Positions 13,456 through 28,291 are shown, counted from the first letter of the stretch. The stretch: DNA of 64,000 nucleotides from Mytilus edulis (GCF_963676685.1 NC_092344.1:43760411-43824410), one strand, 5' to 3'. Translations and numbers: made by a program. Notes: generated by a model not told the origin, from the letters alone.

Positions 13456-14369
13456 ATAACTTTAACTGTATGCCCATTATTGCAGACCTCGTATGTTCAT
13501 TAATGTAGACCCATTGATTAAAACTAAAGTTTGCAATTCACAATATGACAATTTTCCAATAATATCTGGTGTGATTTTTTTCATCTTAAATCGAGAAACG
13601 AACATGTCAAGGTTTTTTTCTTTTTACATCTCAACCATTTTCCAAACGATAGCTACAGATTTGATCCGGGTTTATATATTCTGCAAAAGCAGATCGGAAT
13701 CAGTTATGACGTAGACAGTAATCATTCTAATCGTAATCATGTTCATTGACCATAACGACGATGAAAGCACACCATAGAATGACGTTTCGACATCATATAA
13801 TGAATTTAACCGAACCACATGATATAAGATTACAAGCACATAATATAATGACACAACCACATCATATAAAGATGTTGGCACATAATATTAGGGAAAATGT
13901 ACATCATATAAGGATGTTTGCACATCATATAAGTATATTTGCACATCATATAAGTACATTTGCACATAATATAAGTATATGTGCACATCATATAAGGATA
14001 TTTGCACATCATATAAGAATGTTTGTACATCATATAAGTATATTTGCACATCATATAAGAACATTTGTACATCATATAAGTATTTATGCACATCATATAA
14101 GTATATTTGCACATCATATAAAGATGTTTGGACATCATATATAGATACTTGCACATAATACAAGCATATTTGCACGTCATATAAAGGTGTTTGTACATTC
14201 TATAATGACAAGTGCACATCATGTAAAGGTAAATGCACATCATATAATGACAAGTGCACATCATATAATGACAAGTGCACATCATATAATGACAAGTGCA
14301 CATCATATAAAGGTAAATGCACATCATACAATGAAAATGGTCATAACAAGACAGTTTTGGCGTTCCATA
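13456..14369 (-). repeat. Right TIR of the 6.1-kb transposon, with 21-bp minisatellite
   Basis: Inverted counterpart of the left TIR. The unique inner part (about 13456-13790) matches the left arm imperfectly. It is followed by about 25 units of the 21-bp repeat in opposite orientation (core TGCACATCATATAA), then a terminus ending GGCGTTCCATA at 14369. Unit variants and order differ between the arms, so the arrays have evolved partly independently. Confidence 0.92.
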
Positions 14370-17300
14370 GGTAAGCATTTTGTTTTGTTAGGCAAGCTCT
14401 AAATTGTTTATTTATGGTATTTATGCAATTGAAATTACAGTGGGTATGTTAAAAATATGCAAATATGAAAACTGTTGCTATGGTCTTGATATTGAATGGA
14501 AAGGCTTAGTTACAGATCGTTTCGACTCAATATTTCGAGTTAAATCTTGCGGCAACTGTTTCTCACGTAACACTGCAAACTATATTTAGCACTATTTTGA
14601 TCTGTCGTTATTTAATGACGCCATAATACATGTGATGTCACAATGTTTCCTTTAAAACCTCATGTGGATTTCTCACTGATAAAAGGTTTTCACTGAAATA
14701 CATGTTAAAAACATTTTTTCTCAAATAGAATTATGTGAAAGGACAAGTTTTGAAAATTTGCACTATATTGCACTCTAATTATATGATAAGGATGACTTTC
14801 CCAGTAGTTTAGAGTGCTTTCCACAGTTTTAAATACCAGATTTCCACTAGTAAGAATAATTATTTTGGTGTTGGTTTTTTTATAAAATCTTCATTTTTGC
14901 ATAATTTCTCTGCCAAAATGCACTTTAAGACACAAGAAAATTTTATAGAATGCTTTAACAGGGTCTGTGTATTGTAATTAAAGGTTATAATCAGAAGTTT
15001 TGTCCTTGTTTTGACTAGTGAATGTATTCTGGAAGAAATTAATTATACATACACATTGTATTCAAAATAAATGAATATAGCGACGAAAGTGTCATTGCCT
15101 TATAGTGCTAAAACAACTTTATTTTTTTTTCAGAAATGGACAAAAATACACAGATTTATTCAGAATGTTATACCGATGAAGATCACATAAAAATATTTGG
15201 AAAAATCAGAAGTATTGATTTCAATATGGGTCAGGATCCGTAATAGACCTTGAGATGAGGAACTCAGATGACGTAATTAAAAAAAAATATTAGTCCGCCA
15301 TACAATTGTGGATGCTGTGATTTTAAAAATGGACATAAATGAACAATAAGAACTGTTTTATAGAGCTGATGTGATGAGAAAAGAAAGATGTAGATTTGAC
15401 CTGAAATAAATTATTAGAAAGGACAATTTTTTTATTGAATTTTATGATCAGAATTTTGGGATTATTTCATGAGGAGAGTGACATTTTTCACCATCTTCCG
15501 GGGTCCAGCAATTTGCGAAAAAAGTAATCTCACTTGCCACCCCGAAAATTTAACCAGACATGTATAAATGTATGAGCTTCGATATGAGCCATCATACATG
15601 TTCAAGTAAACGATATGGACTGAGCAACGGAGGAAAACGTTACCATTACGGCCTATGGAGAATTAATTGTAAATGTATACCCAATTTAGAAGCTTAATTC
15701 CAGAAGTTTTCAGGCTGATTTATGGATGATTTCACCTTGTACACCACCAAAAATGATGGTTAGTAGTTTTTTATTTATACCTAGTTATTATAAATGGTTT
15801 AAGATAAATATTATTGATAAAGATCAGCAAAAACTCAATGAAATTTTCGCTTTTAAAATGCATTACTGGCACGGGGCTGAACACTTTTTTTAGGCACAAT
15901 CATAACTTTGTTTACTTCCGAGATATCCGAAAGGAATTTGTTTACTATATTGAAAAAGGCAAGAAATAACTTTTAAATATTATTAAATTGTAAGTAAACA
16001 TGACACAATATAGTCTTTGTTATGTAATTATCACTTCGGTCTACAGGAATACCTGATAATCATGGGAGATAACACACTTCATACGAGTAAAGTGAGATAC
16101 ATCATCGCATGTGCTTTTATCCAATGATTTGACCCCTGGTCAGTAGATATATGCAAAAAAACAGAAAACACATGTACATGTTTTAAGAAAATCATGAATT
16201 ATTATTTTTAATGCACTTGAGCAAAACAAAAGATATTGTCATTTCTCAGTGAAAAAGGGGGAGGGTCAAACCTTTTTGAAAACAATATTTCTGCACCGAT
16301 TCAACTATTAAGCTAGTTAGCTACTACCCATTGCTTCTAATATAAAAGGTTTAAATGAAGGTTACTAAGCCACAAGGGAGAAGCATTTGTCTTTCTTTGT
16401 AATTAAACTTTCAAGAAATAGATTTTTCTCTCTCAATAATACTTATGTATTTAAATCAAATGATAACACAGCCTGAGTAATTTTTTTTTGTCTTATTTCA
16501 GTTCCAGACATATCATTACTTTTTAACCTGAGATGGCAAACTAGAGGTTTTAAAAAGTCCTGAATAACTGGTAAGCATTTTGTTTTGTTAGGCAAGCTCT
16601 AAATTGTTTATTTATGGTATTTATGCAATTGAAATTACAGTGGGTATGTTAAAAATATGCAAATATGAAAACTGTTGCTATGGTCTTGATATTGAATGGA
16701 AAGGCTTAGTTACAGATCGTTTCGACTCAATATTTCGAGTTAAATCTTGCGGCAACTGTTTCTCACGTAACACTGCAAACTATATTTAGCACTATTTTGA
16801 TCTGTCGTTATTTAATGACGCCATAATACATGTGATGTCACAATGTTTCCTTTAAAACCTCATGTGGATTTCTCACTGATAAAAGGTTTTCACTGAAATA
16901 CATGTTAAAAACATTTTTTCTCAAATAGAATTATGTGAAAGGACAAGTTTTGAAAATTTGCACTATATTGCACTCTAATTATATGATAAGGATGACTTTC
17001 CCAGTAGTTTAGAGTGCTTTCCACAGTTTTAAATACCAGATTTCCACTAGTAAGAATAATTATTTTGGTGTTGGTTTTTTTATAAAATCTTCATTTTTGC
17101 ATAATTTCTCTGCCAAAATGCACTTTAAGACACAAGAAAATTTTATAGAATGCTTTAACAGGGTCTGTGTATTGTAATTAAAGGTTATAATCAGAAGTTT
17201 TGTCCTTGTTTTGACTAGTGAATGTATTCTGGAAGAAATTAATTATACATACACATTGTATTCAAAATAAATGAATATAGCGACGAAAGTGTCATTGCCT

Positions 17301-20300
17301 TATAGTGCTAAAACAACTTTATTTTTTTTTCAGAAATGGACAAAAATACACAGATTTATTCAGAATGTTATACCGATGAAGATCACATAAAAATATTTGG
17401 AAAAATCAGAAGTATTGATTTCAATATGGGTCAGGATCCGTAATAGACCTTGAGATGAGGAACTCAGATGACGTAATTAAAAAAAAATATTAGTCCGCCA
17501 TACAATTGTGGATGCTGTGATTTTAAAAATGGACATAAATGAACAATAAGAACTGTTTTATAGAGCTGATGTGATGAGAAAAGAAAGATGTAGATTTGAC
17601 CTGAAATAAATTATTAGAAAGGACAATTTTTTTATTGAATTTTATGATCAGAATTTTGGGATTATTTCATGAGGAGAGTGACATTTTTCACCATCTTCCG
17701 GGGTCCAGCAATTTGCGAAAAAAGTAATCTCACTTGCCACCCCGAAAATTTAACCAGACATGTATAAATGTATGAGCTTCGATATGAGCCATCATACATG
17801 TTCAAGTAAACGATATGGACTGAGCAACGGAGGAAAACGTTACCATTACGGCCTATGGAGAATTAATTGTAAATGTATACCCAATTTAGAAGCTTAATTC
17901 CAGAAGTTTTCAGGCTGATTTATGGATGATTTCACCTTGTACACCACCAAAAATGATGGTTAGTAGTTTTTTATTTATACCTAGTTATTATAAATGGTTT
18001 AAGATAAATATTATTGATAAAGATCAGCAAAAACTCAATGAAATTTTCGCTTTTAAAATGCATTACTGGCACGGGGCTGAACACTTTTTTTAGGCACAAT
18101 CATAACTTTGTTTACTTCCGAGATATCCGAAAGGAATTTGTTTACTATATTGAAAAAGGCAAGAAATAACTTTTAAATATTATTAAATTGTAAGTAAACA
18201 TGACACAATATAGTCTTTGTTATGTAATTATCACTTCGGTCTACAGGAATACCTGATAATCATGGGAGATAACACACTTCATACGAGTAAAGTGAGATAC
18301 ATCATCGCATGTGCTTTTATCCAATGATTTGACCCCTGGTCAGTAGATATATGCAAAAAAACAGAAAACACATGTACATGTTTTAAGAAAATCATGAATT
18401 ATTATTTTTAATGCACTTGAGCAAAACAAAAGATATTGTCATTTCTCAGTGAAAAAGGGGGAGGGTCAAACCTTTTTGAAAACAATATTTCTGCACCGAT
18501 TCAACTATTAAGCTAGTTAGCTACTACCCATTGCTTCTAATATAAAAGGTTTAAATGAAGGTTACTAAGCCACAAGGGAGAAGCATTTGTCTTTCTTTGT
18601 AATTAAACTTTCAAGAAATAGATTTTTCTCTCTCAATAATACTTATGTATTTAAATCAAATGATAACACAGCCTGAGTAATTGTTTTTTGTCTTATTTCA
18701 GTTCCAGACATATCATTACTTTTTAACCTGAGATGGCAAACTAGAGGTTTTAAAAAGTCCTGAATAACTGGTAAGCATTTTGTTTTGTTAGGCAAGCTCT
18801 AAATTGTTTATTTATGGTATTTATGCAATTGAAATTACAGTGGGTATGTTAAAAATATGCAAATATGAAAACTGTTGCTATGGTCTTGATATTGAATGGA
18901 AAGGCTTAGTTACAGATCGTTTCGACTCAATATTTCGAGTTAAATCTTGCGGCAACTGTTTCTCACGTAACACTGCAAACTATATTTAGCACTATTTTGA
19001 TCTGTCGTTATTTAATGACGCCATAATACATGTGATGTCACAATGTTTCCTTTAAAACCTCATGTGGATTTCTCACTGATAAAAGGTTTTCACTGAAATA
19101 CATGTTAAAAACATTTTTTCTCAAATAGAATTATGTGAAAGGACAAGTTTTGAAAATTTGCACTATATTGCACTCTAATTATATGATAAGGATGACTTTC
19201 CCAGTAGTTTAGAGTGCTTTCCACAGTTTTAAATACCAGATTTCCACTAGTAAGAATAATTATTTTGGTGTTGGTTTTTTTATAAAATCTTCATTTTTGC
19301 ATAATTTCTCTGCCAAAATGCACTTTAAGACACAAGAAAATTTTATAGAATGCTTTAACAGGGTCTGTGTATTGTAATTAAAGGTTATAATCAGAAGTTT
19401 TGTCCTTGTTTTGACTAGTGAATGTATTCTGGAAGAAATTAATTATACATACACATTGTATTCAAAATAAATGAATATAGCGACGAAAGTGTCATTGCCT
19501 TATAGTGCTAAAACAACTTTATTTTTTTTTCAGAAATGGACAAAAATACACAGATTTATTCAGAATGTTATACCGATGAAGATCACATAAAAATATTTGG
19601 AAAAATCAGAAGTATTGATTTCAATATGGGTCAGGATCCGTAATAGACCTTGAGATGAGGAACTCAGATGACGTAATTAAAAAAAAATATTAGTCCGCCA
19701 TACAATTGTGGATGCTGTGATTTTAAAAATGGACATAAATGAACAATAAGAACTGTTTTATAGAGCTGATGTGATGAGAAAAGAAAGATGTAGATTTGAC
19801 CTGAAATAAATTATTAGAAAGGACAATTTTTTTATTGAATTTTATGATCAGAATTTTGGGATTATTTCATGAGGAGAGTGACATTTTTCACCATCTTCCG
19901 GGGTCCAGCAATTTGCGAAAAAAGTAATCTCACTTGCCACCCCGAAAATTTAACCAGACATGTATAAATGTATGAGCTTCGATATGAGCCATCATACATG
20001 TTCAAGTAAACGATATGGACTGAGCAACGGAGGAAAACGTTACCATTACGGCCTATGGAGAATTAATTGTAAATGTATACCCAATTTAGAAGCTTAATTC
20101 CAGAAGTTTTCAGGCTGATTTATGGATGATTTCACCTTGTACACCACCAAAAATTATGGTTAGTAGTTTTTTATTTATACCTAGTTATTATAAATGGTTT
20201 AAGATAAATATTATTGATAAAGATCAGCAAAAACTCAATGAAATTTTCGCTTTTAAAATGCATTACTGGCACGGGGCTGAACACTTTTTTTAGGCACAAT

Positions 20301-23300
20301 CATAACTTTGTTTACTTCCGAGATATCCGAAAGGAATTTGTTTACTATATTGAAAAAGGCAAGAAATAACTTTTAAATATTATTAAATTGTAAGTAAACA
20401 TGACACAATATAGTCTTTGTTATGTAATTATCACTTCGGTCTACAGGAATACCTGATAATCATGGGAGATAACACACTTCATACGAGTAAAGTGAGATAC
20501 ATCATCGCATGTGCTTTTATCCAATGATTTGACCCCTGGTCAGTAGATATATGCAAAAAAACAGAAAACACATGTACATGTTTTAAGAAAATCATGAATT
20601 ATTATTTTTAATGCACTTGAGCAAAACAAAAGATATTGTCATTTCTCAGTGAAAAAGGGGGAGGGTCAAACCTTTTTGAAAACAATATTTCTGCACCGAT
20701 TCAACTATTAAGCTAGTTAGCTACTACCCATTGCTTCTAATATAAAAGGTTTAAATGAAGGTTACTAAGCCGCAAGGGAGAAGCATTTGTCTTTCTTTGT
20801 AATTAAACTTTCAAGAAATAGATTTTTCTCTCTCAATAATACTTATGTATTTAAATCAAATGATAACACAGCCTGAGTAATTTTTTTTTGTCTTATTTCA
20901 GTTCCAGACATATCATTACTTTTTAACCTGAGATGGCAAACTAGAGGTTTTAAAAAGTCCTGAATAACTGGTAAGCATTTTGTTTTGTTAGGCAAGCTCT
21001 AAATTGTTTATTTATGGTATTTATGCAATTGAAATTACAGTGGGTATGTTAAAAATATGCAAATATGAAAACTGTTGCTATGGTCTTGATATTGAATGGA
21101 AAGGCTTAGTTACAGATCGTTTCGACTCAATATTTCGAGTTAAATCTTGCGGCAACTGTTTCTCACGTAACACTGCAAACTATATTTAGCACTATTTTGA
21201 TCTGTCGTTATTTAATGACGCCATAATACATGTGATGTCACAATGTTTCCTTTAAAACCTCATGTGGATTTCTCACTGATAAAAGGTTTTCACTGAAATA
21301 CATGTTAAAAACATTTTTTCTCAAATAGAATTATGTGAAAGGACAAGTTTTGAAAATTTGCACTATATTGCACTCTAATTATATGATAAGGATGACTTTC
21401 CCAGTAGTTTAGAGTGCTTTCCACAGTTTTAAATACCAGATTTCCACTAGTAAGAATAATTATTTTGGTGTTGGTTTTTTTATAAAATCTTCATTTTTGC
21501 ATAATTTCTCTGCCAAAATGCACTTTAAGACACAAGAAAATTTTATAGAATGCTTTAACAGGGTCTGTGTATTGTAATTAAAGGTTATAATCAGAAGTTT
21601 TGTCCTTGTTTTGACTAGTGAATGTATTCTGGAAGAAATTAATTATACATACACATTGTATTCAAAATAAATGAATATAGCGACGAAAGTGTCATTGCCT
21701 TATAGTGCTAAAACAACTTTATTTTTTTTTCAGAAATGGACAAAAATACACAGATTTATTCAGAATGTTATACCGATGAAGATCACATAAAAATATTTGG
21801 AAAAATCAGAAGTATTGATTTCAATATGGGTCAGGATCCGTAATAGACCTTGAGATGAGGAACTCAGATGACGTAATTAAAAAAAAATATTAGTCCGCCA
21901 TACAATTGTGGATGCTGTGATTTTAAAAATGGACATAAATGAACAATAAGAACTGTTTTATAGAGCTGATGTGATGAGAAAAGAAAGATGTAGATTTGAC
22001 CTGAAATAAATTATTAGAAAGGACAATTTTTTTATTGAATTTTATGATCAGAATTTTGGGATTATTTCATGAGGAGAGTGACATTTTTCACCATCTTCCG
22101 GGGTCCAGCAATTTGCGAAAAAAGTAATCTCACTTGCCACCCCGAAAATTTAACCAGACATGTATAAATGTATGAGCTTCGATATGAGCCATCATACATG
22201 TTCAAGTAAACGATATGGACTGAGCAACGGAGGAAAACGTTACCATTACGGCCTATGGAGAATTAATTGTAAATGTATACCCAATTTAGAAGCTTAATTC
22301 CAGAAGTTTTCAGGCTGATTTATGGATGATTTCACCTTGTACACCACCAAAAATGATGGTTAGTAGTTTTTTATTTATACCTAGTTATTATAAATGGTTT
22401 AAGATAAATATTATTGATAAAGATCAGCAAAACCTCAATGAAATTTTCGCTTTTAAAATGCATTACTGGCACGGGGCTGAACACTTTTTTTAGGCACAAT
22501 CATAACTTTGTTTACTTCCGAGATATCCGAAAGGAATTTGTTTACTATATTGAAAAAGGCAAGAAATAACTTTTAAATATTATTAAATTGTAAGTAAACA
22601 TGACACAATATAGTCTTTGTTATGTAATTATCACTTCGGTCTACAGGAATACCTGATAATCATGGGAGATAACACACTTCATACGAGTAAAGTGAGATAC
22701 ATCATCGCATGTGCTTTTATCCAATGATTTGACCCCTGGTCAGTAGATATATGCAAAAAAAACAGAAAACACATGTACATGTTTTAAGAAAATCATGAAT
22801 TATTATTTTTAATGCACTTGAGCAAAACAAAAGATATTGTCATTTCTCAGTGAAAAAGGGGGAGGGTCAAACCTTTTTGAAAACAATATTTCTGCACCGA
22901 TTCAACTATTAAGCTAGTTAGCTACTACCCATTGCTTCTAATATAAAAGGTTTAAATGAAGGTTACTAAGCCACAAGGGAGAAGCATTTGTCTTTCTTTG
23001 TAATTAAACTTTCAAGAAATAGATTTTTCTCTCTCAATAATACTTATGTATTTAAATCAAATGATAACACAGCCTGAGTAATTTTTTTTTGTCTTATTTC
23101 AGTTCCAGACATATCATTACTTTTTAACCTGAGATGGCAAACTAGAGGTTTTAAAAAGTCCTGAATAACTGGTAAGCATTTTGTTTTGTTAGGCAAGCTC
23201 TAAATTGTTTATTTATGGTATTTATGCAATTGAAATTACAGTGGGTATGTTAAAAATATGCAAATATGAAAACTGTTGCTATGGTCTTGATATTGAATGG

Positions 23301-25768
23301 AAAGGCTTAGTTACAGATCGTTTCGACTCAATATTTCGAGTTAAATCTTGCGGCAACTGTTTCTCACGTAACACTGCAAACTATATTTAGCACTATTTTG
23401 ATCTGTCGTTATTTAATGACGCCATAATACATGTGATGTCACAATGTTTCCTTTAAAACCTCATGTGGATTTCTCACTGATAAAAGGTTTTCACTGAAAT
23501 ACATGTTAAAAACATTTTTTCTCAAATAGAATTATGTGAAAGGACAAGTTTTGAAAATTTGCACTATATTGCACTCTAATTATATGATAAGGATGACTTT
23601 CCCAGTAGTTTAGAGTGCTTTCCACAGTTTTAAATACCAGATTTCCACTAGTAAGAATAATTATTTTGGTGTTGGTTTTTTTATAAAATCTTCATTTTTG
23701 CATAATTTCTCTGCCAAAATGCACTTTAAGACACAAGAAAATTTTATAGAATGCTTTAACAGGGTCTGTGTATTGTAATTAAAGGTTATAATCAGAAGTT
23801 TTGTCCTTGTTTTGACTAGTGAATGTATTCTGGAAGAAATTAATTATACATACACATTGTATTCAAAATAAATGAATATAGCGACGAAAGTGTCATTGCC
23901 TTATAGTGCTAAAACAACTTTATTTTTTTTTCAGAAATGGACAAAAATACACAGATTTATTCAGAATGTTATACCGATGAAGATCACATAAAAATATTTG
24001 GAAAAATCAGAAGTATTGATTTCAATATGGGTCAGGATCCGTAATAGACCTTGAGATGAGGAACTCAGATGACGTAATTAAAAAAAAATATTAGTCCGCC
24101 ATACAATTGTGGATGCTGTGATTTTAAAAATGGACATAAATGAACAATAAGAACTGTTTTATAGAGCTGATGTGATGAGAAAAGAAAGATGTAGATTTGA
24201 CCTGAAATAAATTATTAGAAAGGACAATTTTTTTATTGAATTTTATGATCAGAATTTTGGGATTATTTCATGAGGAGAGTGACATTTTTCACCATCTTCC
24301 GGGGTCCAGCAATTTGCGAAAAAAGTAATCTCACTTGCCACCCCGAAAATTTAACCAGACATGTATAAATGTATGAGCTTCGATATGAGCCATCATACAT
24401 GTTCAAGTAAACGATATGGACTGAGCAACGGAGGAAAACGTTACCATTACGGCCTATGGAGAATTAATTGTAAATGTATACCCAATTTAGAAGCTTAATT
24501 CCAGAAGTTTTCAGGCTGATTTATGGATGATTTCACCTTGTACACCACCAAAAATGATGGTTAGTAGTTTTTTATTTATACCTAGTTATTATAAATGGTT
24601 TAAGATAAATATTATTGATAAAGATCAGCAAAACCTCAATGAAATTTTCGCTTTTAAAATGCATTACTGGCACGGGGCTGAACACTTTTTTTAGGCACAA
24701 TCATAACTTTGTTTACTTCCGAGATATCCGAAAGGAATTTGTTTACTATATTGAAAAAGGCAAGAAATAACTTTTAAATATTATTAAATTGTAAGTAAAC
24801 ATGACACAATATAGTCTTTGTTATGTAATTATCACTTCGGTCTACAGGAATACCTGATAATCATGGGAGATAACACACTTCATACGAGTAAAGTGAGATA
24901 CATCATCGCATGTGCTTTTATCCAATGATTTGACCCCTGGTCAGTAGATATATGCAAAAAAAACAGAAAACACATGTACATGTTTTAAGAAAATCATGAA
25001 TTATTATTTTTAATGCACTTGAGCAAAACAAAAGATATTGTCATTTCTCAGTGAAAAAGGGGGAGGGTCAAACCTTTTTGAAAACAATATTTCTGCACCG
25101 ATTCAACTATTAAGCTAGTTAGCTACTACCCATTGCTTCTAATATAAAAGGTTTAAATGAAGGTTACTAAGCCACAAGGGAGAAGCATTTGTCTTTCTTT
25201 GTAATTAAACTTTCAAGAAATAGATTTTTCTCTCTCAATAATACTTATGTATTTAAATCAAATGATAACACAGCCTGAGTAATTTTTTTTTGTCTTATTT
25301 CAGTTCCAGACATATCATTACTTTTTAACCTGAGATGGCAAACTAGAGGTTTTAAAAAGTCCTGAATAACTGGTAAGCATTTTGTTTTGTTAGGCAAGCT
25401 CTAAATTGTTTATTTATGGTATTTATGCAATTGAAATTACAGTGGGTATGTTAAAAATATGCAAATATGAAAACTGTTGCTATGGTCTTGATATTGAATG
25501 GAAAGGCTTAGTTACAGATCGTTTCGACTCAATATTTCGAGTTAAATCTTGCGGCAACTGTTTCTCACGTAACACTGCAAACTATATTTAGCACTATTTT
25601 GATCTGTCGTTATTTAATGACGCCATAATACATGTGATGTCACAATGTTTCCTTTAAAACCTCATGTGGATTTCTCACTGATAAAAGGTTTTCACTGAAA
25701 TACATGTTAAAAACATTTTTTCTCAAATAGAATTATGTGAAAGGACAAGTTTTGAAAATTTGCACTAT
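14370..25768. repeat. 2.2-kb satellite array, segment 2 (end of unit 4 to most of unit 9)
   Basis: Continuation of the same array after the 6.1-kb insertion. Unit starts are at 14905, 17105, 19305, 21505 and 23706, and the last unit is interrupted at 25768 by an LTR retrotransposon. Unit 4 is recovered at 2199 bp when 6604-8273 is joined to 14376-14904, which shows a clean insertion. A substitution changing AAAACTC to AAACCTC is shared by units 3, 8 and 9 (near 5332, 22433 and 24633) but not by the units between. Confidence 0.97.
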
Positions 25769-28291
25769 TGTAACACTGCCTCTCGGGTGCTAGAGTCGGA
25801 CACCAGAGAACACAATGAACATAAAGTAAAGGGATCTTTTTATTGTGTGTATGTATATTAGGATAAAATATTAGGGTCGACGTCTAGTTGGTTTACCGTC
25901 GACCAAAACACTCTACCGATATGGATTTTATATTTGTTTTGTTATTACTGTATATTTACTAAATATTCGTGGAATAAAATACATGAAATAGAACAGTTTA
26001 GATGCTTTATTATTATTTATAAAAATGCTGGACTGGTAGTGGTACAGCTCTGTTCCTGGCCTAGTCCGGTTCCTAGTATGGTTGGTCTTATCTATAACTA
26101 ACCTAAACAGAGACTTTACTCTGTCACTATCTAAATATTATTAAACTACCAATGTGTAGCGCTAAACTCGATCACATTAAAGTAAATCAACCAGATTCAC
26201 TAACCCACAGTTTATAATAAGTCTCAATTCCTTAAGACATAAGAAATACATTCAACAATCAACAATTCTTTATAGGTAATCACAAAATCGTTCCTACCAT
26301 AAAGCTTCCGTAATAAATATTAAATACTTGACTTTCTTAAAGTTTGTCACCTAGGAATTTCACCTAACAAAACAAGTTGCACAAAACTATATATGTATTT
26401 GCACCAAGCAATATTTACACCAAGGATTTTCACCTAAAACATTATTTGCTCCAAGCAATATATTTACACCCAGGAATTACACCTAAACCATCAATTGCAC
26501 CAATAAATATTCGCACCAAGGATTTGCTCCCATTTGGCACCTAAAGTTTGCACCAAGGATTTGCTCCCGATTTGGCACCTAAAGTTTGCACCAATAAATA
26601 TTTGCACCAAGGATTTGCTCCCATTTGGCACCTAAAGTTTGCACCAAGGATTTGCTCCCGATTTGGCACCTAAAGTTTGCACCAATAAATATTTGCACCA
26701 AGGATTTGCTCCCGATTTGGCACCTAAAGTTTGCACCAATAAATATTTGCACCAAGGATTTGCTCCCGATTTGGCACCTAAAGTTTGCACCAATAAATAT
26801 TTGCACCAAGGATTTGCTCCCGATTTGGCACCTAAAGTTTGCACCAATAAATATTTGCACCAAGGATTTGCTCCCGATTTGGCACCTAAAGTTTGCACCA
26901 ATAAATATTTGCACCAAGGATTTGCTCCCGAATTGGCACCTAAAGTTTGCACCAATAAATATTTGCACCAAGGATTTGCTCCCGATTTGGCACCTAAAGT
27001 TTGCACCAATAAATATTTGCACCAAGGATTTGCTCCCGATTTGGCACCTAAAGTTTGCACCAATAAATATTTGCACCAAGGATTTGCTCCCGATTTGGCA
27101 CCTAAAGTTTGCACCAATAAATATTTGCACCAAGGATTTGCTCCCGATTTGGCACCTAAAGTTTGCACCAATAAATATTTGCACCAAGGATTTGCTCCCG
27201 ATTTGGCACCTAAAGTTTGCACCAATAAATATTTGCACCAAGGATTTGCTCCCGATTTGGCACCTAAAGTTTGCACCAATAAATATTTGCACCAAGGATT
27301 TGCTCCCGATTTGGCACCTAAAGTTTGCACCAATAAATATTTGCACCAAGGATTTGCTCCCGATTTGGCACCTAAAGTTTGCACCAATAAATATTTGCAC
27401 CAAGGATTTGCTCCCGATTTGGCACCTAAAGTTTGCACCAATAAATATTTGCACCAAGGATTTGCTCCCGATTTGGCACCTAAAGTTTGCACCAATAAAT
27501 GACAATAAGTCTATAATGGGTGCAATTTAGTATTTACTAACTTTTCCTAAATCTACTGTGTTTTCGGACATTCTTTTCTATCTTTTGAATTTGCCACTCT
27601 ACTTAACAATCTATCTAGTGACTGCCTCCCTTTGTTATTGATTTTAGTTTTATACCAATATCAGCCAATCACTAACGTTCTTACTAACGAACGACCAATC
27701 AGCAGCCATGTTTCTGATTAGGGAAATTCCCTTCAGAACAACTGAGAATGTAAACACACGATGTTTTCACAGAATAAAGATGTTTTCCAGCGGAATAATA
27801 ACTAGAACCAACATGTTTTATACTCTTGGTGATATCTACACCTATTGGATAACATAATACTTGAACCACAAAGGTTATTATTCTAAATTAACAACCAAAA
27901 TATCGATATCAACACTACGGTGACCAATTGGCAAGTTGTCACCGCAAGTAAATCCTTATCCTTACAAAATAAAGGACTTAATATTATTATACTTATCAAT
28001 GCTATAATTGTCCAACAAACTGTTTATCCCCCCAGAATTATATAAAAGACCGATTTCAAGCTCTTGTGGGAAGTACAGATAAACTTCCGTTCTGCCCCGG
28101 CTACCAAAACAACGTTGTACGAACTAGACACAATATTTTTACCACCCAAAACAATCAATTATTGTACAATCCTCAAGTCATATGAACTAAAATACATGTT
28201 ATTAAATCTCACTAGCAATTATTCCACCTTATTAGGTTTAAGAACAATACACACAAAATATGTGGGTAAAAAGGGGGAGGCCAGCATTACA
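25769..28291 (-). repeat. 3' LTR of the gypsy element (2523 bp)
   Basis: Starts TGTAACACTG and ends CAGCATTACA on the plus strand. It matches 35406-37820 almost perfectly, except that it has two more 54-bp minisatellite copies (108 bp, the whole length difference) and isolated substitutions within the array. It lies downstream of the minus-strand coding region, hence 3'. Long frames inside it are minisatellite artefacts. Confidence 0.95.
26504..27500. repeat. 54-bp minisatellite in the 3' LTR (15 regular units)
   Basis: Regular 54-bp units (core GCACCAAGGATTTGCTCCCG) occupy 26691-27500, exactly 15 copies. They are preceded by two longer compound units (26504-26690) and by degraded relatives from about 26335. 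One unit carries a substitution (near 26932). The unit length is a multiple of 3 and stop-free in four frames, giving spurious frames of about 290-308 codons on both strands. Confidence 0.95.

Larger units (their letters stand above)
8274..14369. mobile_element. 6.1-kb non-autonomous DNA transposon with long minisatellite-bearing TIRs
   Basis: The outer ends are perfect inverted copies starting TATGGAACGCCAAAACTGTC, and similarity continues for about 0.86-0.91 kb inward (8274-9135 against 13456-14369). The element sits inside satellite unit 4 and is flanked by the direct repeat GGTAAG (8268-8273 and 14370-14375), which occurs once at this site in intact units. The interior (about 9136-13455) has no recognisable transposase; it holds SINEs and other dispersed repeats. 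The structure resembles foldback-type elements, but I cannot assign a superfamily. Mobilisation would need a transposase supplied elsewhere. Confidence 0.9.

Noticed and set aside
26579-27530. Frames of about 290-308 codons on both strands in the LTRs (also 36216-37059)
   Set aside because: They are created by a 54-bp repeat, a multiple of three without stops in four frames; the peptide is a simple 18-residue repeat with no independent evidence of coding.
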